From Charina bottae (lineage: Eukaryota > Chordata > Lepidosauria > Squamata > Charinaidae): 64,000 nt of DNA. The stretch lies in the NCBI GenBank assembly GCA_023362775.1, contig JALMGJ010000016.1:2002501-2066500 (forward strand), in the 5' to 3' direction. Below are positions 33,197 to 45,891 of the stretch, in pieces. Each line of letters begins with the position of its first letter. Position 1 is the stretch's first letter. Below the pieces are notes generated by a model. The model was not told where the DNA came from, made no database searches, and worked only from the letters and a program-made list of their open reading frames with translations. The position numbers and the translations under genes were made by a program.

Positions 33197-33829
33197 TTTG
33201 GTGGTCTTTCTGCTTCAATTGCTCTGGAACTTTGTGCATAAAAGAGAGGGAGTGAAGTTTTTTGCTTTGTTCAGAAGGTGAATAATAAAAGTTGTAAACC
33301 TCCCTTTGTTTCCATATGGCCTGATTTTCTGGATAAATAAGGACAAGTAGCACAGGAGGTGTAATTAAGACCTTCTTTATGAGCCTCTGTGCAACATTTT
33401 CCCTCTCCCCATCTCAACCAATTTATGTTTCTAAACTAGGAACATGTCAGAACAAACTATTTCCAGGCCAATGAGAGCATTTTCTGGAGCACATTGCAGG
33501 TTCAGGCAAAGCCCTAATCTCTGTGTTACCTGAAAAGAGTGTTGCCTCCTGAAGTGCAGTAACTTTGTGACTGAGTTGATTTCATGGTATGGTCTACCTA
33601 GTAGGGCTGACAGGTGTGGGCTGAATGTTTAGCAGTGTCCCAGATGCCACAATTTCGTATGATCACTGTCCTGATGCCAAAACAAACTAGCCCCCCAGTC
33701 TATCATCTTCAGACTGTTAAGCTTATCTCACAAGACAAAAATGGCAAAGCAACCATTTTATCCTAGCAGGCAAACATGGATTGGTGGAGCCTAGTATTGG
33801 CATCCTTGTTCACATGTATAAATCTCTTT
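33197..33829. other. Spacer, no gene seen
   Basis: No coding or repeat structure recognised. Confidence 0.5.
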
Positions 33830-34740
33830 CCAGATCCCTGAAGACTGGAATAGATCCATCATAATCCCAAGATACAAAAAAGGAGATAAGAATGATCTAG
33901 ATGATTTCTGCCTCCTCAGCCTGTTGAATGAAATAAGCAACTGAGAAAAACCTATGAGAAAACTCATGGATTGGATGGTACAGGGTAACATCCTGGTGGA
34001 GGAATAAGCCAGCTTCAGGGAAGGGTGTTCAATGTTCAATGAATTCCTTATCCTTCACCTTCTAATAGAAAAACACACCACTCACCCACACGGGATCCTC
34101 TATACTGGCTTTATTGATTTAAAAGCAAATAGATCCAGGCTCTGTAAGAAACTAGCTTCTTCTTCTATCAACCAAAACCTTTTGCTGGTGATTTTGAAAT
34201 TACATTTCACCAGTGTAATGCAGATTTGACATGGTGCTCCAGGGTATTTTTCACCCAAAATTTACAATCACAAAAGAGTGAAGCCAGGTTGTATTTTGAC
34301 GGCTCTCTTTTTTAATGGTTATATTAACGCACTGGTTCAAATTTTGACCAAACGAAAGTTTCAGCTCTCACATGCTAAGCAGTAGACCTGATTCTGTCCT
34401 TCTATATGCTGACAAAGCAGCAATATTTTGCTTAATACAATTGGTAGAGAAGTAGTCTCTATGCTCTTAACCCATTAGTGCAGTCAAAATAAAATGGTCA
34501 TCAACTACAATAAAAATAAAATAATCACATTTACTAAAAGGCTGGTTACTCACTGCCACTCTTAATTTTAGTACTGAACAAATGAAGGTATTTACATATT
34601 TGGGCAAATCCTTCCATGCTTTGTTGACCTGGAATCAACAGCAAAGGGATGTCACTGCTAGAGTTCATAAACTTTTAAATGCAAGTGTCATTTTTGCTAA
34701 TCGTAATGGGGGTAACTGTATCCCAGTACAATAGATAACA
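33830..34740 (+). pseudogene. Fossil LINE reverse transcriptase fragment
   Basis: Plus-strand translation, with many stops and shifts, gives IPEDWNRSIIIPRYKKGDK, then LYTGFIDLKA, a degraded GCILTALFFNGYINALV block, LLYADKAA (from LLYADDAA) and FTYLGKSF. This is the order of motifs in the reverse transcriptase of an APE-type LINE. It is the same kind as the minus-strand LINE at 47-50 kb, which has FIDF, RQGC and YINALV at matching places. Decay is heavy, so the insertion is old. Confidence 0.75.
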
Positions 34741-34879
34741 ATGAATTTTAATGTGTTACCAACAGCTATACTGGAAAGGAAATATCCTTTTGTGTGGGAT
34801 GGGAACAGGAATAGTTCCTTGTGGGGATGGCTGGTGCCATAGAGCCCTTTTAAAGATCATGGTCTGCCTTCTTGGATTT

Positions 34880-35036
34880 TCTATTTAATTTATAATGATA
34901 ATTAATTGTATATTGTATGTTTATGTGTTTTTATAACAGAATTTTAATCTCTATGTTTGTAAACCGCCCAGAGTCCCCTTGGGGGAGATGGTGTGGTGAT
35001 AGAAGTCGAAACATAAATAAAATAAATAAATAAATA
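34880..35036 (+). mobile_element. L2/CR1-like LINE 3' tail
   Basis: It ends GTAAACCGCCCAGAGTCCCC, then TTGGGGGAGATGG and (AAAT)n, the clearest of the L2-like tails in the window. Confidence 0.75.
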
Positions 35037-35440
35037 TAAGAAAATCCCTTATGAAGTCAGTCTCTGCCCATGTGGGATTGAAACCATAGACCATTTTCTT
35101 GTGTAATGTATTCTCTGAAACAACATCCACACATCCACACATTTTATATTGCTAGTTAATTTTCCAGGGCACTGAGACTTGAGGTCTCAAGTCAGACTAG
35201 CCTAACTTATCTAAATGTCTCTAAATTTGCTACATTGTTTATAGAGTTCATACAGTGTTGACTGTCTAATATTGACATCAGTTTTAGTAATGTATTAATG
35301 TTGTGATTTATATATTTTTGGTATTTGACTCTACTACTACTACTACATTTCCCAGCTGTGATGAAAATTTCCAGAATCAAGGTCATTAGCAAACCTGTTA
35401 TACAGTGGGCAGACATAAGCTGTACAGATGTAGTTCAACC
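35037..35440. other. Spacer, no gene seen
   Basis: No recognisable structure except a short (CTA)n run near 35330. Confidence 0.5.
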
Positions 35441-36117
35441 TGCCCTGTCCCAGCCCAAATCACATGCAGAACACCAGGGAGGCAGTTGCAAACTTTACTG
35501 AGGAACTTGTGAGGTAAACGAACAGGCAGCAAAAAGTATGAGCACAAATGCACACACTCTACAGAAAGAAGCCCAAAGGTCCCGCAAGCTTGCCTTAAAG
35601 GAGTTTCACGTTCAAAACAAGGTTAGTCAAGTGAGTCCAAGGGTCCAGAGTTAAGTCATGAGGTTTCCAATCAGAAGTCAAGACATACAGTATGCGGTAA
35701 GCAGATGGTTGTCTCCAACGACTGGTCTGGGCTTGCGGCTCCCTTTTTATAGAGGCAGAACTGGGTGGAGCTTATTTAGGAGGGCATCTGGCTGGCCTCA
35801 GCTGAAAAGTGGATCTAAGATAGTACTACCATACCTGGGCTGCTTTCTCACATGCAGCCTCTCCGACCTTTGCTGTTCCTCTCTCCTTTCCGCTCTTCTT
35901 GCTCTCGGGCTGGAGGGGGTGTCAACCCCGTGTCCTCATCCCCACTAAGCAGTGACACCTGACCCTACTGCTGTTTGGCCAGCCCCACCTCCTCTGCCTG
36001 CCCAGATGGACCTTCATCCATCACCCCCGTCGCTGCCTGCACACCCTCCGAAGCTGTTCCAGGGCCCAGCTGCCCTTCCTTGTCCTCTGACTCAGACTCC
36101 ATGATCCCCATGACACA
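35441..36117 (-). mobile_element. 3' LTR of gypsy element
   Basis: It aligns with 38585-39017 from its first base (TGCCCTGTCCCAGC versus TGTCCTGTCCCAGC). The copies share the TTGCAAACTTTACTGAGGAA block and the CTTTTTATAGAGGCAGAACT block. This copy is longer and extends to a CA at about 36117, next to a purine-rich tract on the minus strand that serves as the polypurine tract. Confidence 0.8.
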
Positions 36118-36199
36118 ATCCCTCTCCTCAGGACCCGCCTCCCCTGGAGTTTGAGGCTTGGGTTTCTGGGAGTATTGTTGATGGAACCGTCATGTCAGA

Positions 36200-38582
36200 T
36201 GAGGGGCGTGCACGTCACTTTCATGTTCCCAGGAGTATTTGTCAGGCCCATACCCCTTCCAATCAATTAAATATTGGAGGTGTCCTCAGTGAATCCGAGA
36301 GTCTAGGATTCGGGCTACCTCGTATTGAGGTGCCTATGAGCATCGACAGGCAACGGTGGAGGTGCCACAGACCGATGTGGGCTGGTGGGAGATGCTGGAA
36401 ACGGGGGATTGATGGAATACAGGATGGACACGAATGCGGGATGGCAATGTAATCTGAAAGGTTACCGGGTTGATGACAGCTTCTACAGGAAAGGATCTCA
36501 AGAAGTGGTGATCCAGCTTTTTCAATGGGCGCAATGTGGAAAGATGTTTCATGGATAACCATACTAAATTGCCAACGGCTAGAGAAGGACCTGTTTGACG
36601 ATGTTGATCAGTGAACCGTTTGTAGTCCTCTTTGGCCTTCTCCAGTTGTTCATGAAGAACCTGATGGATCGCTTGTAATTCCTGTAGAAACTGGTCGGCA
36701 GCAGGAACTGAGGAATCTGGGGAGGACAATGGAAGGAACCAAGTATGAAAGCCATAGTTGGCCCATCTGAGTGGAACTATGCTGTGCATTGTTATATGCA
36801 AATTCTGCTAAGGCCAAAAGGTCCGCCCAGTTGTCATGCTGGAAATTCACATAGTGGTGCAAGTACTACTCCAGGATGGCATTAAGCCATTCAGTTCCTC
36901 CGTCCAACTCCGGGTGGTGTGCCGATGACAGATGAACTTGGACCCCCAGATTCTTGAGAAGGGCCTGCCAGAACCAGGCAGTGAATTGCAGGCCCTGAAC
37001 CAAAACTATACTCTTGGCCAATCCATGAAGTCTAAAGATGTGGCGTATAAACAGCTGTGTAATCTCTTGAGCCGTGGGCACCCTGGAGCAGGCAATGAAA
37101 TGTGCCATCTTAGTTAGCATATCAACCACTATGAGGATTGTCGATGCCCCTTTGGATGTGGGTAGATCTGTGATAAAGTCCATAGAGATGGCCACCCATG
37201 GATGCCTTGGTGTAGGAAGTGGGAGCAAGAGAAGGTTTTTCTGGTGGAGTTCTTGGCTTGGCAGTGATTGGGACAGGATGTCACATATTGATTTACATTG
37301 CTTCGAATGTGCTGCCACCAAAAATCCCTAGAGATTAAATGCAGTCTTAAAAGGTCTATTTTAGTCTGGCCAGCAGCAAACTTTTCTAGAGGGATAACAA
37401 GTCAGGGCAGGTTTGGTTCTCCAAGCGGCTGTACTCCAGTTTATGGGAGAGGGCATCTTCTCACTGATTCTGCCCCCTATGAATATACGTCACTTTGAAT
37501 TCGAACCAGGAAGAAAACAGTGACCACCGGAACTGCCATTGGTTTAGTTTTCTGGCAGTCTTTAGGTGTTCCAGATTCTGGTGGTCGGTCATCACTTCAA
37601 CAGTATGTTGAGCCCCTTCCAGATGGTGCCACCAAACCTCAAATGCCACCTTAATGGCCAGGAGCTCCTTGTCCCAAATGGTATAGTTCCGTTCTGAGGG
37701 CACAAGTTTCCAAGAGTAATAAGTGCATGGGAACAGGGTATCAGTCTGCTGATCTGCTTGAAGCAATACTGCCCCAATGGCCACATCTGAAGCATCAGTT
37801 TTGTATTATGAAAGGACATGAGGGGTCAGGATATCGGAGGATGGGTTCAGAGGTAAATGCCACTTTCAGGATTTCAAAAGATCAGCGCTCAGTCTCGCCC
37901 CATGCAAACTTGGTTCTTTTCTGCAGCAAATTGGTCAAGGGTGTGGTGAGTTCAGCAAATCAGGGTATGAACACACAGTAGTAATTGGCAAACCCCAATA
38001 GAAGTTGTACATCTTTAGCCCGACATGGGAGTTGCCAAGTCTGGAGTGCTTTGACCTTGCCCGTTTCCATGGAGACGCCAGTAGGAGAAATGTGATGCCC
38101 AAAAAAGTCAATGGTTGTTTGGGCAAACTGGCATTTCTCCATTTTGGCAAAGATATGTTCTCGTAGGCACTGTAACATGGTTTTTACGTTGGGTGTGTTC
38201 TGCTGGAGAGGAGGAGAAGACCAATATGTCATCCAGATAAATTATGATGTACCTATCAAGGAGGTCCTGGAACACATCATTCATAAAGTGCATGAAGAAC
38301 CCCGGAGCATTGGACAACCCAAAAGGCATGACCGTATATTCAAAGTGTCCATAGTGAGTATGAAAAGTAATTTCCCACTCATTTTTCACATGGGGGTGCA
38401 GCTGCTGCAGCAGAAGGTGGCAGGGACTGGAGCTGAGTCAACTGAGCTGTAAGGAGAGTGACTTGTTGTGAAAGTTGTGCATTTTCTGCGAGAAGCTGCT
38501 CCATTTGTGTGTGTGTGTGTGTGTTAGCTGAGCAAACAACTGCCTCCTGTTTCCACAGAGAGGGGGGTTTGGTTGGAGACAA
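36200..38582 (-). pseudogene. Ty3/gypsy chromodomain element, gag-pol remnants
   Basis: Read from right to left. A gag start (MEQLLAENAQLSQQVTLL, about 38500) is joined near 38385 directly to the middle of reverse transcriptase ([14 protein letters not shown], then [13 protein letters not shown] with the YLDD active site). RNase H follows (AIGAVLLQ, DKELLAIKVAFEVW, near 37780-37650). The integrase core comes next (AISMDFITDLP with the first Asp; the second catalytic Asp region reads VLVQGLQFTA, so that Asp is lost). Then comes a C-terminal DNA-binding module (GNLVWLS, LRPLKKLDHHF) and a chromodomain (LQYLIDWKGYGPDKYSWE, about 36230-36290). Most of gag, the protease and the first part of RT are deleted, and stops and shifts break the rest. 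Chromodomains in this position define the chromovirus branch. Confidence 0.9.
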
Positions 38583-38584
38583 AC

Positions 38585-39017
38585 TGTCCTGTCCCAGCTC
38601 AAATCACATGCAGAACACCAGGGAGGCAGTTGCAAACTTTACTGAGGAACTTGTGAGGTAAATGAACAGGTGGCAAGGAAGTATGAGCATAAATGCACAC
38701 AGTCTACAGAAACAAGCCCAAAGGTCCCACGAGCTCGCCTTAAAGGAGTTTCACATTCAAAACAAGGTTAGTCAAGTGAGTCCAAGGGTCCAGATTCAAG
38801 TCACGAGGTTTCCGATCAGGAGTCAAGGCATATGGAATCCGTTCAGCAGACGGTTGTTTCCAATGACCGGTCTGGGCTTGCGGCTCCCTTTTTATAGAGG
38901 CAGAACTGGGTGGAGCTTATTTAGTAGGGCGGGGCTGCTTTCTCATACGCAGCCTCTCCGACCTTTGCTGTTCCTCTCTCCTTTCTGCTCTCCTTGCTCT
39001 CGGGCTGGAGGGGGTGG
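38585..39017 (-). mobile_element. 5' LTR of gypsy element, truncated
   Basis: Direct repeat of the left LTR for about 430 bases, lacking a ~50 base segment present at 35780-35830. Similarity ends after GGGCTGGAGGGGGTG near 39017, short of the expected LTR end, so the outer end is missing. Confidence 0.75.
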
Positions 39018-41152
39018 CAACCTGCAGCCTGCCTGGCCAACATGAAGGCCCAGTGAATTTCAGGATTGTGATACATGAGAGATAAGAGGCTGGCATATGC
39101 CCACTGAGAAGCTGGCAACCAGATTTAGACTGATTTGAAAATCAGTGTCCCAAATATGCAATTTAAGGAGACTTCTGATGTTTCCAAAGCCTAAGGAGAT
39201 TAAGGTATTGGAGCTATCAGCTCACCTTCTGACTTTGCTTGGCCCTGAGCAAGCCCAGTCTCAGTTGAAACAAAGGCTCTCAACCCTGATATCCAGCATG
39301 ACCCCTCCCCCATTTCTCCAAACCTGAAACAGGTTTGTTCAGTGGGATGTTCTCACATTGTACATATTTATTGAACATTCACTGCATTTCCCCAGAACAC
39401 TTTCTCTCTTGCCTGTTCAGATGTTTTCCCCTATTTGCTATTTGAAGAAAGATTCTGTAGCATCCTAGTACAAGAGAGACTTTGCCTCTGCTTGTTGGAA
39501 TAAACAGAACCTGTTCTCATGTGCTTCCACGGGTCTCTTATAAGGTATGGCAAATTCACCTAATAATGCCTTTCCCAATCCACTCTCTTGCTAGCTCAGC
39601 TTCCTCCTTTTAGCTGATAGGGTATATCCTGTTGCTAAATTTGCTGCAATTACCAGCACTGTCACTATCAGACATTCACTTCTATAGCAATTTTGCTAAC
39701 TCTGATACCTTTTCATGTAAGCATTTATGTATAGTGGGTTTTCCTGGTTTTTGATACATTTGTTTTTGATCCTAAAACCAACCACCAACCAAATAATAAA
39801 TGTGTTGCTTATCCTGAAAGATAGAAAATACTTTCCAGCTCCAGCAGGTTTTCTGTTCATTAACTTCTAGGCAAGTAGTTATCTTCTTCCTTTTTTCCCC
39901 TGCAAAAATAGCAAAGAGTCATAAGGTGCCTTAAAGCCTAACACATTATTCTGGCATAAGCTTATGCTATAATAAATGTGTTACTTTTTCAGTTAGTGTG
40001 AACCTGTTCATTTTTTTTGTTGTTGTTTTGTTTTCATATGAACTCTGGATATAATCTAATGAAAAGTTCTTTTCCAGCAGTTATTTTGCACTTAATAAGG
40101 CATATATGATAGTGCTCTAGTATCCTTTCCTCGCTTTACTAAACTGATGATAACATTTTTTGTAGTATTTTGGCACCTGAGGTTTCAAGCAAGAGGAAAA
40201 CTAGGGAAGGGATGATTCTGAATATTTGATAACTTCTGAAAGAAGATTTAATTTAAGACTGGTTCTCTGAGGTGATGAAACTGAAGAGATAATTATAGTT
40301 CCTCAGTGACTAAGGAGGCATTTAAGTTACTGTTTCTTCTTTCCATAACTCTTTGCCACAGTCTAGTGGAGGAAGACCAATAAAAAGTTAATGAGGGAGG
40401 AAGGCATGTTCTCATTCTATTTTTACATTTCCAAAATATGCTTCCTTCCTCATGATCCCTAACTTAAAAAAAAAAAAAAAACACCTCACATTCTCACACA
40501 ACATAAGTGGAAAACAGCTTTTTGCCTTTTCTTTTAACACTGGTTTCTGACAATTCTGTGCTGAACTAGCAATCTGGGCTAAGCAAAGCCAAAAACAGCT
40601 TTAAAAAAATGTAAGGGGTGTGTATTAGCTTCCAAAATGAATACTGCTAATGTTGCAAGCTGATTTCCTGGGATGAGCAACCAGAACTAGAGAGGCACAA
40701 ATGCCCCTTACATCCCTGTTTATGAAGACAATTGATCCCTTTTTTCCCTCCCAAAAATCAGCAGCATGGTGTCTGCCATTTTAAGACAGGAAAACAAAAC
40801 GAATTGCTGCATTGAAAACCCAATAATATGCTTAAACTAGTTTTTAAGAATCAGGCAATCTTAAAATCCAGAAGGGGGGAAATCTGCCCCCACTTCCTAG
40901 GATTTTGTTACGCAGTTCCCTCTCCAATGTTTAGTGTAAAACCTGGCTATCAAAATGCTACCTAACCTTGGCTTAAAGTCTGTTGGAGTGTTTCCTCAGT
41001 CCATGAATAACAGTAACATTTCACAGCTATGAAGCATATAGAAATGTCTGTCAGATTCTTCCTTCCCATTTAAGCAAAACTTCATGTCTGCTGAATTAAA
41101 TAATTCACAAAGTAAGACTTCCATTACTTGGTTTTCAGTGGCTCCTGAACAT
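39018..41152. other. 2.1 kb spacer, no gene seen
   Basis: No coding or repeat structure recognised apart from a 16-base A run at about 40467. Confidence 0.55.
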
Positions 41153-41380
41153 GTTCCAAGATGAATGTCGATGAAGGTTCTCAGTCATCCAGGTGGAATT
41201 GTCTGTAGCTTGAATCATGTCAACTGGATTTCTATTTTCTCAGTGGAAACGTTTCGCTCCTTATCCAAGAAGCTTCTTCAGTCTGAGCAAAGTTAGTAAG
41301 GGAATCCTTAAATATGTTTCTAAGGTGGCTGTGTGACCTTGCACCTGGGGCTAGGTCATGGTTATTTGAGATGTTTATTT

Positions 41381-41960
41381 CTAAGTCCCTTTATCATCTA
41401 AAGGAGGATCGTTAAGATTACCATGCTGCTGTTGAGCTTGCGAAATGGTCTTAATCTTCCTAGGCACAGAAGACAAAGCAGGAAGGAAAATAGGGGAAAG
41501 ATTGTGCCTGAGGCCCCCACCTCTATTCAAGTAAGGATTTTCCAAGTTGGCATAAATGGATTCCTTGACCCCTCTCTCTGACTCTGGTCCTGTGGTGTTG
41601 CTCCTCCTGTGCTGGGCCATCCTCCTGTACAAAGGTTGTTTGGTTTCTCCAATGTAGAGCTCAGAGCACTCCTCACTGCACTGGATTGCATACACTACAT
41701 TGCTTTTCTTGTGTTTTGGAGTTTGATCTTTGGGGTGTACAAGCCTCTGTCTCAGTGTGTTGGTGGGTTTGAAATATACAGGTATGTGGTGTTTGCCAAA
41801 TATCCTTTTTATCTTTTCAGACACGCCAGCCATGTAGGGAATGACCAGGTTCTTCCGTTTACTCTGAGTCTCAGCCCTGTCTGTCGCTGTTTTATTTCTG
41901 GTAGACTTAGATTTAGTGAAGGCCCAATTTGGATATCCACAGGCCTTCAGAGCTGTTACA
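41381..41960 (-). pseudogene. PLE endonuclease region, left arm
   Basis: The minus frame carries the PLE linker (GYPNWAFTKSK, IPYMAGVSEKIKRIF, KPTNTLRQRLVHPKD) and then the GIY-YIG domain. The domain is interrupted: between TTGPES and ERGVKESIYA about 27 residues present in the other arm are missing, but the frame is kept. The end reads SLNRGG-like (LNRGGGLRHNLSPIF). The frame stays open to the stop at 41381. It is 5' truncated, so it is not a working gene. Confidence 0.88.
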
Positions 41961-42469
41961 GGATATTTGGCAAACACCACATACCTGTATATTTCAAACC
42001 CACCAACACACTGAGACAGAGGCTTGTACACCCCAAAGATCAAACTCCAAAACACAAGAAAAGCAATGTAGTGTATGCAATCCAGTGCAGTGAGGAGTGC
42101 TCTGAGCTCTACATTGGAGAAACCAAACAACCTTTGTACAGGAGGATGGCCCAACACAGGAGGAGCAACACCACAGGACCAGAGTCAGCAGTTTACCTTC
42201 ATCTAAAGGAAAAGGGACACTCATTTGAGGACATTAATGTTCACATTTTAGACAGAGAAGATAGGTGGTTTGAGAGAGGGGTCAAGGAGTCCATTTATGC
42301 CAACTTGGAAAATCCTTCCTTGAATAGAGGTGGGGACCTCAGGCACAATCTTTCCCCTATTTTTCTTCCTGCTTTGTCTTCTGTGCCTAGGAAGATTAAG
42401 ACCATTTCGCAAGCTCAACAGCAGCATGGTAATCTTAACAATCCTCCTTTAGATGATAAAGGGACTTAG
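41960..42469 (+). pseudogene. PLE GIY-YIG endonuclease domain, right arm
   Basis: The frame enters the PLE at RIFGKHHIPVYFKPTN and runs through VVYAIQCSEECSELYIGET, where the second Tyr and Gly of GIY-YIG are at 42110-42118. It continues through LYRRMAQHRR, AVYLHLKEKGHSFED and a conserved Glu region (GVKESIYA) to a stop at 42467-42469. The Cys pair before YIG and the H-x-x-x-GH motif are typical of PLE endonucleases, which cut target DNA for priming of reverse transcription. The domain is complete, with no stop inside. The upstream part of the open frame (41609-41959) is the antisense of the other arm and is not real protein. Confidence 0.9.
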
Positions 42470-42657
42470 AAATAAACATCTCAAATAACCATGACCTAGC
42501 CCCAGGTGCAAGGTCACACAGCCACCTTAGAAACATATTTAAGGATTCCCTTACTAACTTTGCTCAGACTGAAGAAGCTTCTTGGATAAGGAGCGAAACG
42601 TTTCCACTGAGAAAATAGAAATCCAGTTGACATGATTCAAGCTAGTTCCAAGATGAA

Positions 42658-44313
42658 GTATTTATATCTTTAAAATATGTCTCTTGTTAGATTTCTCCTC
42701 CCTATCTTCCTTGCAAAGGTATATTTGAAATAAATGTGAAGGCCTAGCAGAAAGCTCACTTCATTTATTCAATACAGTATTCTGAATCTGAATAATTAAA
42801 AAAAAGTATTTTTCCTGAGAGTTCTCTAAGAGTGGAATGTCTGAGGTAATTTTGAATTGGGAGGATTTTGCTCATCACTGGAAAGTAGGGGGCTGCTCTT
42901 TAACTGTTCTTTATGCTTTTTAGTTTTTAATATTCAAAATTTAGGAATTGTAGATTGTCTGTATTTCAAAACTCTAAACAGTTCAAATTCTCTTAATAAA
43001 GATAACTCTAATTTACATTGGAGAACTCACCTGTTCCTGAAAGCCTCAAACTCACACTTCAGCTCTACTCAGCTTGAGTGTGAAATACTGCTACAAGGAA
43101 TCAATGTTGCTTACATTTTAATGCTTTAATGAGGCGAAAAACCCATAAACTTCATTCATATCTGTTATTTTTGCAAGGAACTATGCAAAAATTTCCTCAA
43201 GCATTCTTTTTTCATGGATGCAAAGGATAGAATTCATATGTTAAAGTGTGAACAGATGTTCATAATTCCAAGTGAGGTTTTTTTTTTAATCTGTTTGCCT
43301 GATTTGCTTTTTTCACTTTATGTCAATGAATGTAGTATTAAGAAAATGTGTGCACAGATTGCTTTATCCTTTTTTTTTGCATGAAATATGCATTAGTAAA
43401 ATGAGAGGAATCTAGGAGCAAAATCTAAAATCACAATAATCTGTTACCCCAAAGCTTAGAAAGTATCAGTCAAAAGATCATTAACTGTATTGATAATAAT
43501 TGATAAAGAATATGTCTCTTGGTCTTATCCATTGAAAATGTGTACATCTCAAGCTCATTTTTAAGAAAGTGCTAAACATATTGGAAGTATGCACATTGTT
43601 CTGTAAAAGGTGCTCTGTTTCAGCTAGTACTAACCCATAGGATTCGTTCTGAGGGGGGGAAATTGAACAGATCAGTATCTGCTGCCACAAGTTGTCTGTA
43701 CTTATAGTGATTTTTTTAAAAAAATACATATATAAAGAAGTTCTGGCAGTTACACATCACAGACAGAGCTTTTATTTTACCTCACACTATAACAAACTCA
43801 ATTTTTATTCCACTGGAAACATTTCATGGCCATTAAGTTATACTGGAATGAAATGCTGTACATTTTGAAATGCTGTACATTTTGTAATGCTGCTTGCAAA
43901 TAAAAACATGTGTTTAATAGATAAAAATGGACTTAATATGCCTATTGTTTGAGCAGGTGCATACAACAATGTACGGATATTAGGAAAATTGCTTGGAAAG
44001 TGGGCGTGTTAGTTTTAAGTGCTCAAAAAAACATGTATGCTAGGAGACAGGCATAAAAATTCAAATTTTCATTTGAGAAGGAACTAAACAAAACTAAATT
44101 TTACAAAGCAGTCCTTCCCTTATTTGAATCAGATTTCAATCTTGACTGTATTTAAGAATGGTTTACTCTGTTCAGCAGTGATGGGTAATAAGGTCATTGC
44201 TCCCTATTATGAAAAATTGACTAAGGATATACTTTAGAAGATACATTTTCAAATTAGAAACCATGTAATACAATGAAACATGCATGATAAACTAATCATG
44301 CAAAATCTTATAC
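42658..44313. other. 1.7 kb spacer, no gene seen
   Basis: AT-rich, no recognisable element. Confidence 0.55.
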
Positions 44314-44705
44314 AGGCAGTTCTCATTTAACAACCACTTGTTCAGTGACCATTTGAAGTTAGGATGGTGCTGAATGAGGGGGACTTATGACTGTTCCTTG
44401 TAGTTGCAGCTGTCACAGCATCTCCGCAGTCATGTGATCGTGATTTGGGTGCTTGGCAACTGGCTCGCAATTACAATGTCACAGTGTCCCTTTGCTTCCA
44501 ACAAGCAAAGTCAATGGGGAATCTGGCAGGAGGCCACAAATGGTGATCATGTGACTGTGGGACACTATGACTGTGTGGGATTCACCTAACAATGGCAACT
44601 AGGACTGCCACAACTGCCGTTGTAAGTTGGTGCGGTCACATGTCGTGCTTTATGACCGCATCACTTAGCGATGGAGTTCCCAGTCCTAATTACCATTGAT
44701 AAATG
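44314..44705. mobile_element. Tigger/mariner-like MITE
   Basis: It starts after TA with CAGGCAGTTCTCATTTAACAA. It contains CAGTCATGTGATCGTGAT, GTCAATGGGGAATCTGGCAG and TGGTGATCATGTGACTGTGG, the characteristic blocks of a common squamate non-autonomous DNA transposon. The right end is diverged (CACTTAGCGATGGAG), so the second TIR is uncertain. It is non-coding. Confidence 0.65.
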
Positions 44706-45780
44706 AAAGTATAGTACATCAGTACATAATTGTGGCATATACATGATGACATTGTGCACATGTTGTTATTTTGGTGTCACTGAAGTTTGTTACAAGAATA
44801 GATGCTACTGACCAGAAGTTTCTTGTTTCCAATATTAACTATTTGCTCTTCAATTTACACATACCATATCTGTTTCTGAGTTATGATGATTCCCAAATGA
44901 AGTTTACCATTTGATGCTGAAATGGAAACAATCACAATTACTACTAGGAATGGGGGCCTTGTAATTAAAAATCCAGTTTCCTGAAGAAGCACATTTTCTA
45001 TTTTCTAAGGAATACTAACTACATTTTAGGTTGCAGCAACCTTTCAACACCTTTTCTGGAAACATTGGCATATCATCAAATCACTTGCCTAATTATGCCC
45101 ACTTATCTATTTTTAGAAATAAATTGTGTGTGAAATGAATTCTTTTTTCTTTCTTTTTCTTTTTGTATTTGTTGTCACTGTTGTAGAAAGAATAAACACA
45201 TACAGTAAATCAAATTTATTGCTGACCCCTTATAATCAGAGTTAGGGAAGTCATAACTTTGTTCCATTAATTTCAGTAGTTCATTTTAAATCTAAATCTC
45301 CAGTCTGTTATAGATTGTGTAGTATAATATCTCACTGAGACCAGGGAGATCCTGATAAAGTCCATACTTAGCCACAGAACTTCACGGGATGATTTGGGAC
45401 AAGTCATTATCTCTCAGTCAAATCTACATTATAGGGTTGGAGTTGTTGGAAAAAATGGAGGAGGAATGGCTGTGAATCCTACCCTGAAGTCCTGGAAGAG
45501 GTGAGAAATCAAACAAATAATATGGCTATAAAAATATATAGCTCTTTCCTTGATTCTTATGCTTTAACAACAATCCAATTTCTATGTAATTGGGTTCAAA
45601 CATAAACATATAAATTTACAGCTGTGAGTCAAAGCACTTTATCTGCACTCATGTGAAGCTTTATGTTCCATATTGTCCAAAGGGAAGTTATTCCCACAGC
45701 TTGTGACAATCAGTGTTTCTGTTTTCTCTCCTTTTCTTTCTTCCATCATTCTGTCATTGGCTTTTTGTTGTTGTTCAGGC
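44706..45780. other. Spacer, no gene seen
   Basis: No coding or repeat structure recognised. Confidence 0.5.
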
Positions 45781-45785
45781 TGTTG

Positions 45786-45787
<2 letters not shown>

Positions 45788-45828
<41 letters not shown>

Positions 45829-45891
45829 GCTATTTATTTTCTGCCTCTAATGTATTCATATTCCTAAATGACAATTCCAGTGCTTCTAAGT

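Larger units (their letters stand above)
41166..42644. mobile_element. Penelope-like element, inverted dimer
   Basis: Two copies of the 3' part of one PLE lie head to head. The left arm (41166 to about 41960) is on the minus strand and the right arm (about 41960-42644) on the plus strand. The pair is bounded by one perfect 13 bp duplication, gttccaagatgaa, at 41153-41165 and 42645-42657. The left arm has an ~80 bp gap relative to the right one near 41578 and reaches further 5' at the centre. The right arm lacks about 45 terminal bases present in the left. Reverse transcriptase is absent from both. Confidence 0.92.

Noticed and set aside
41609..41959. N-terminal 117 codons of the plus frame at the PLE
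   Set aside because: This is the antisense of the minus-strand arm; true PLE coding begins near 41960.
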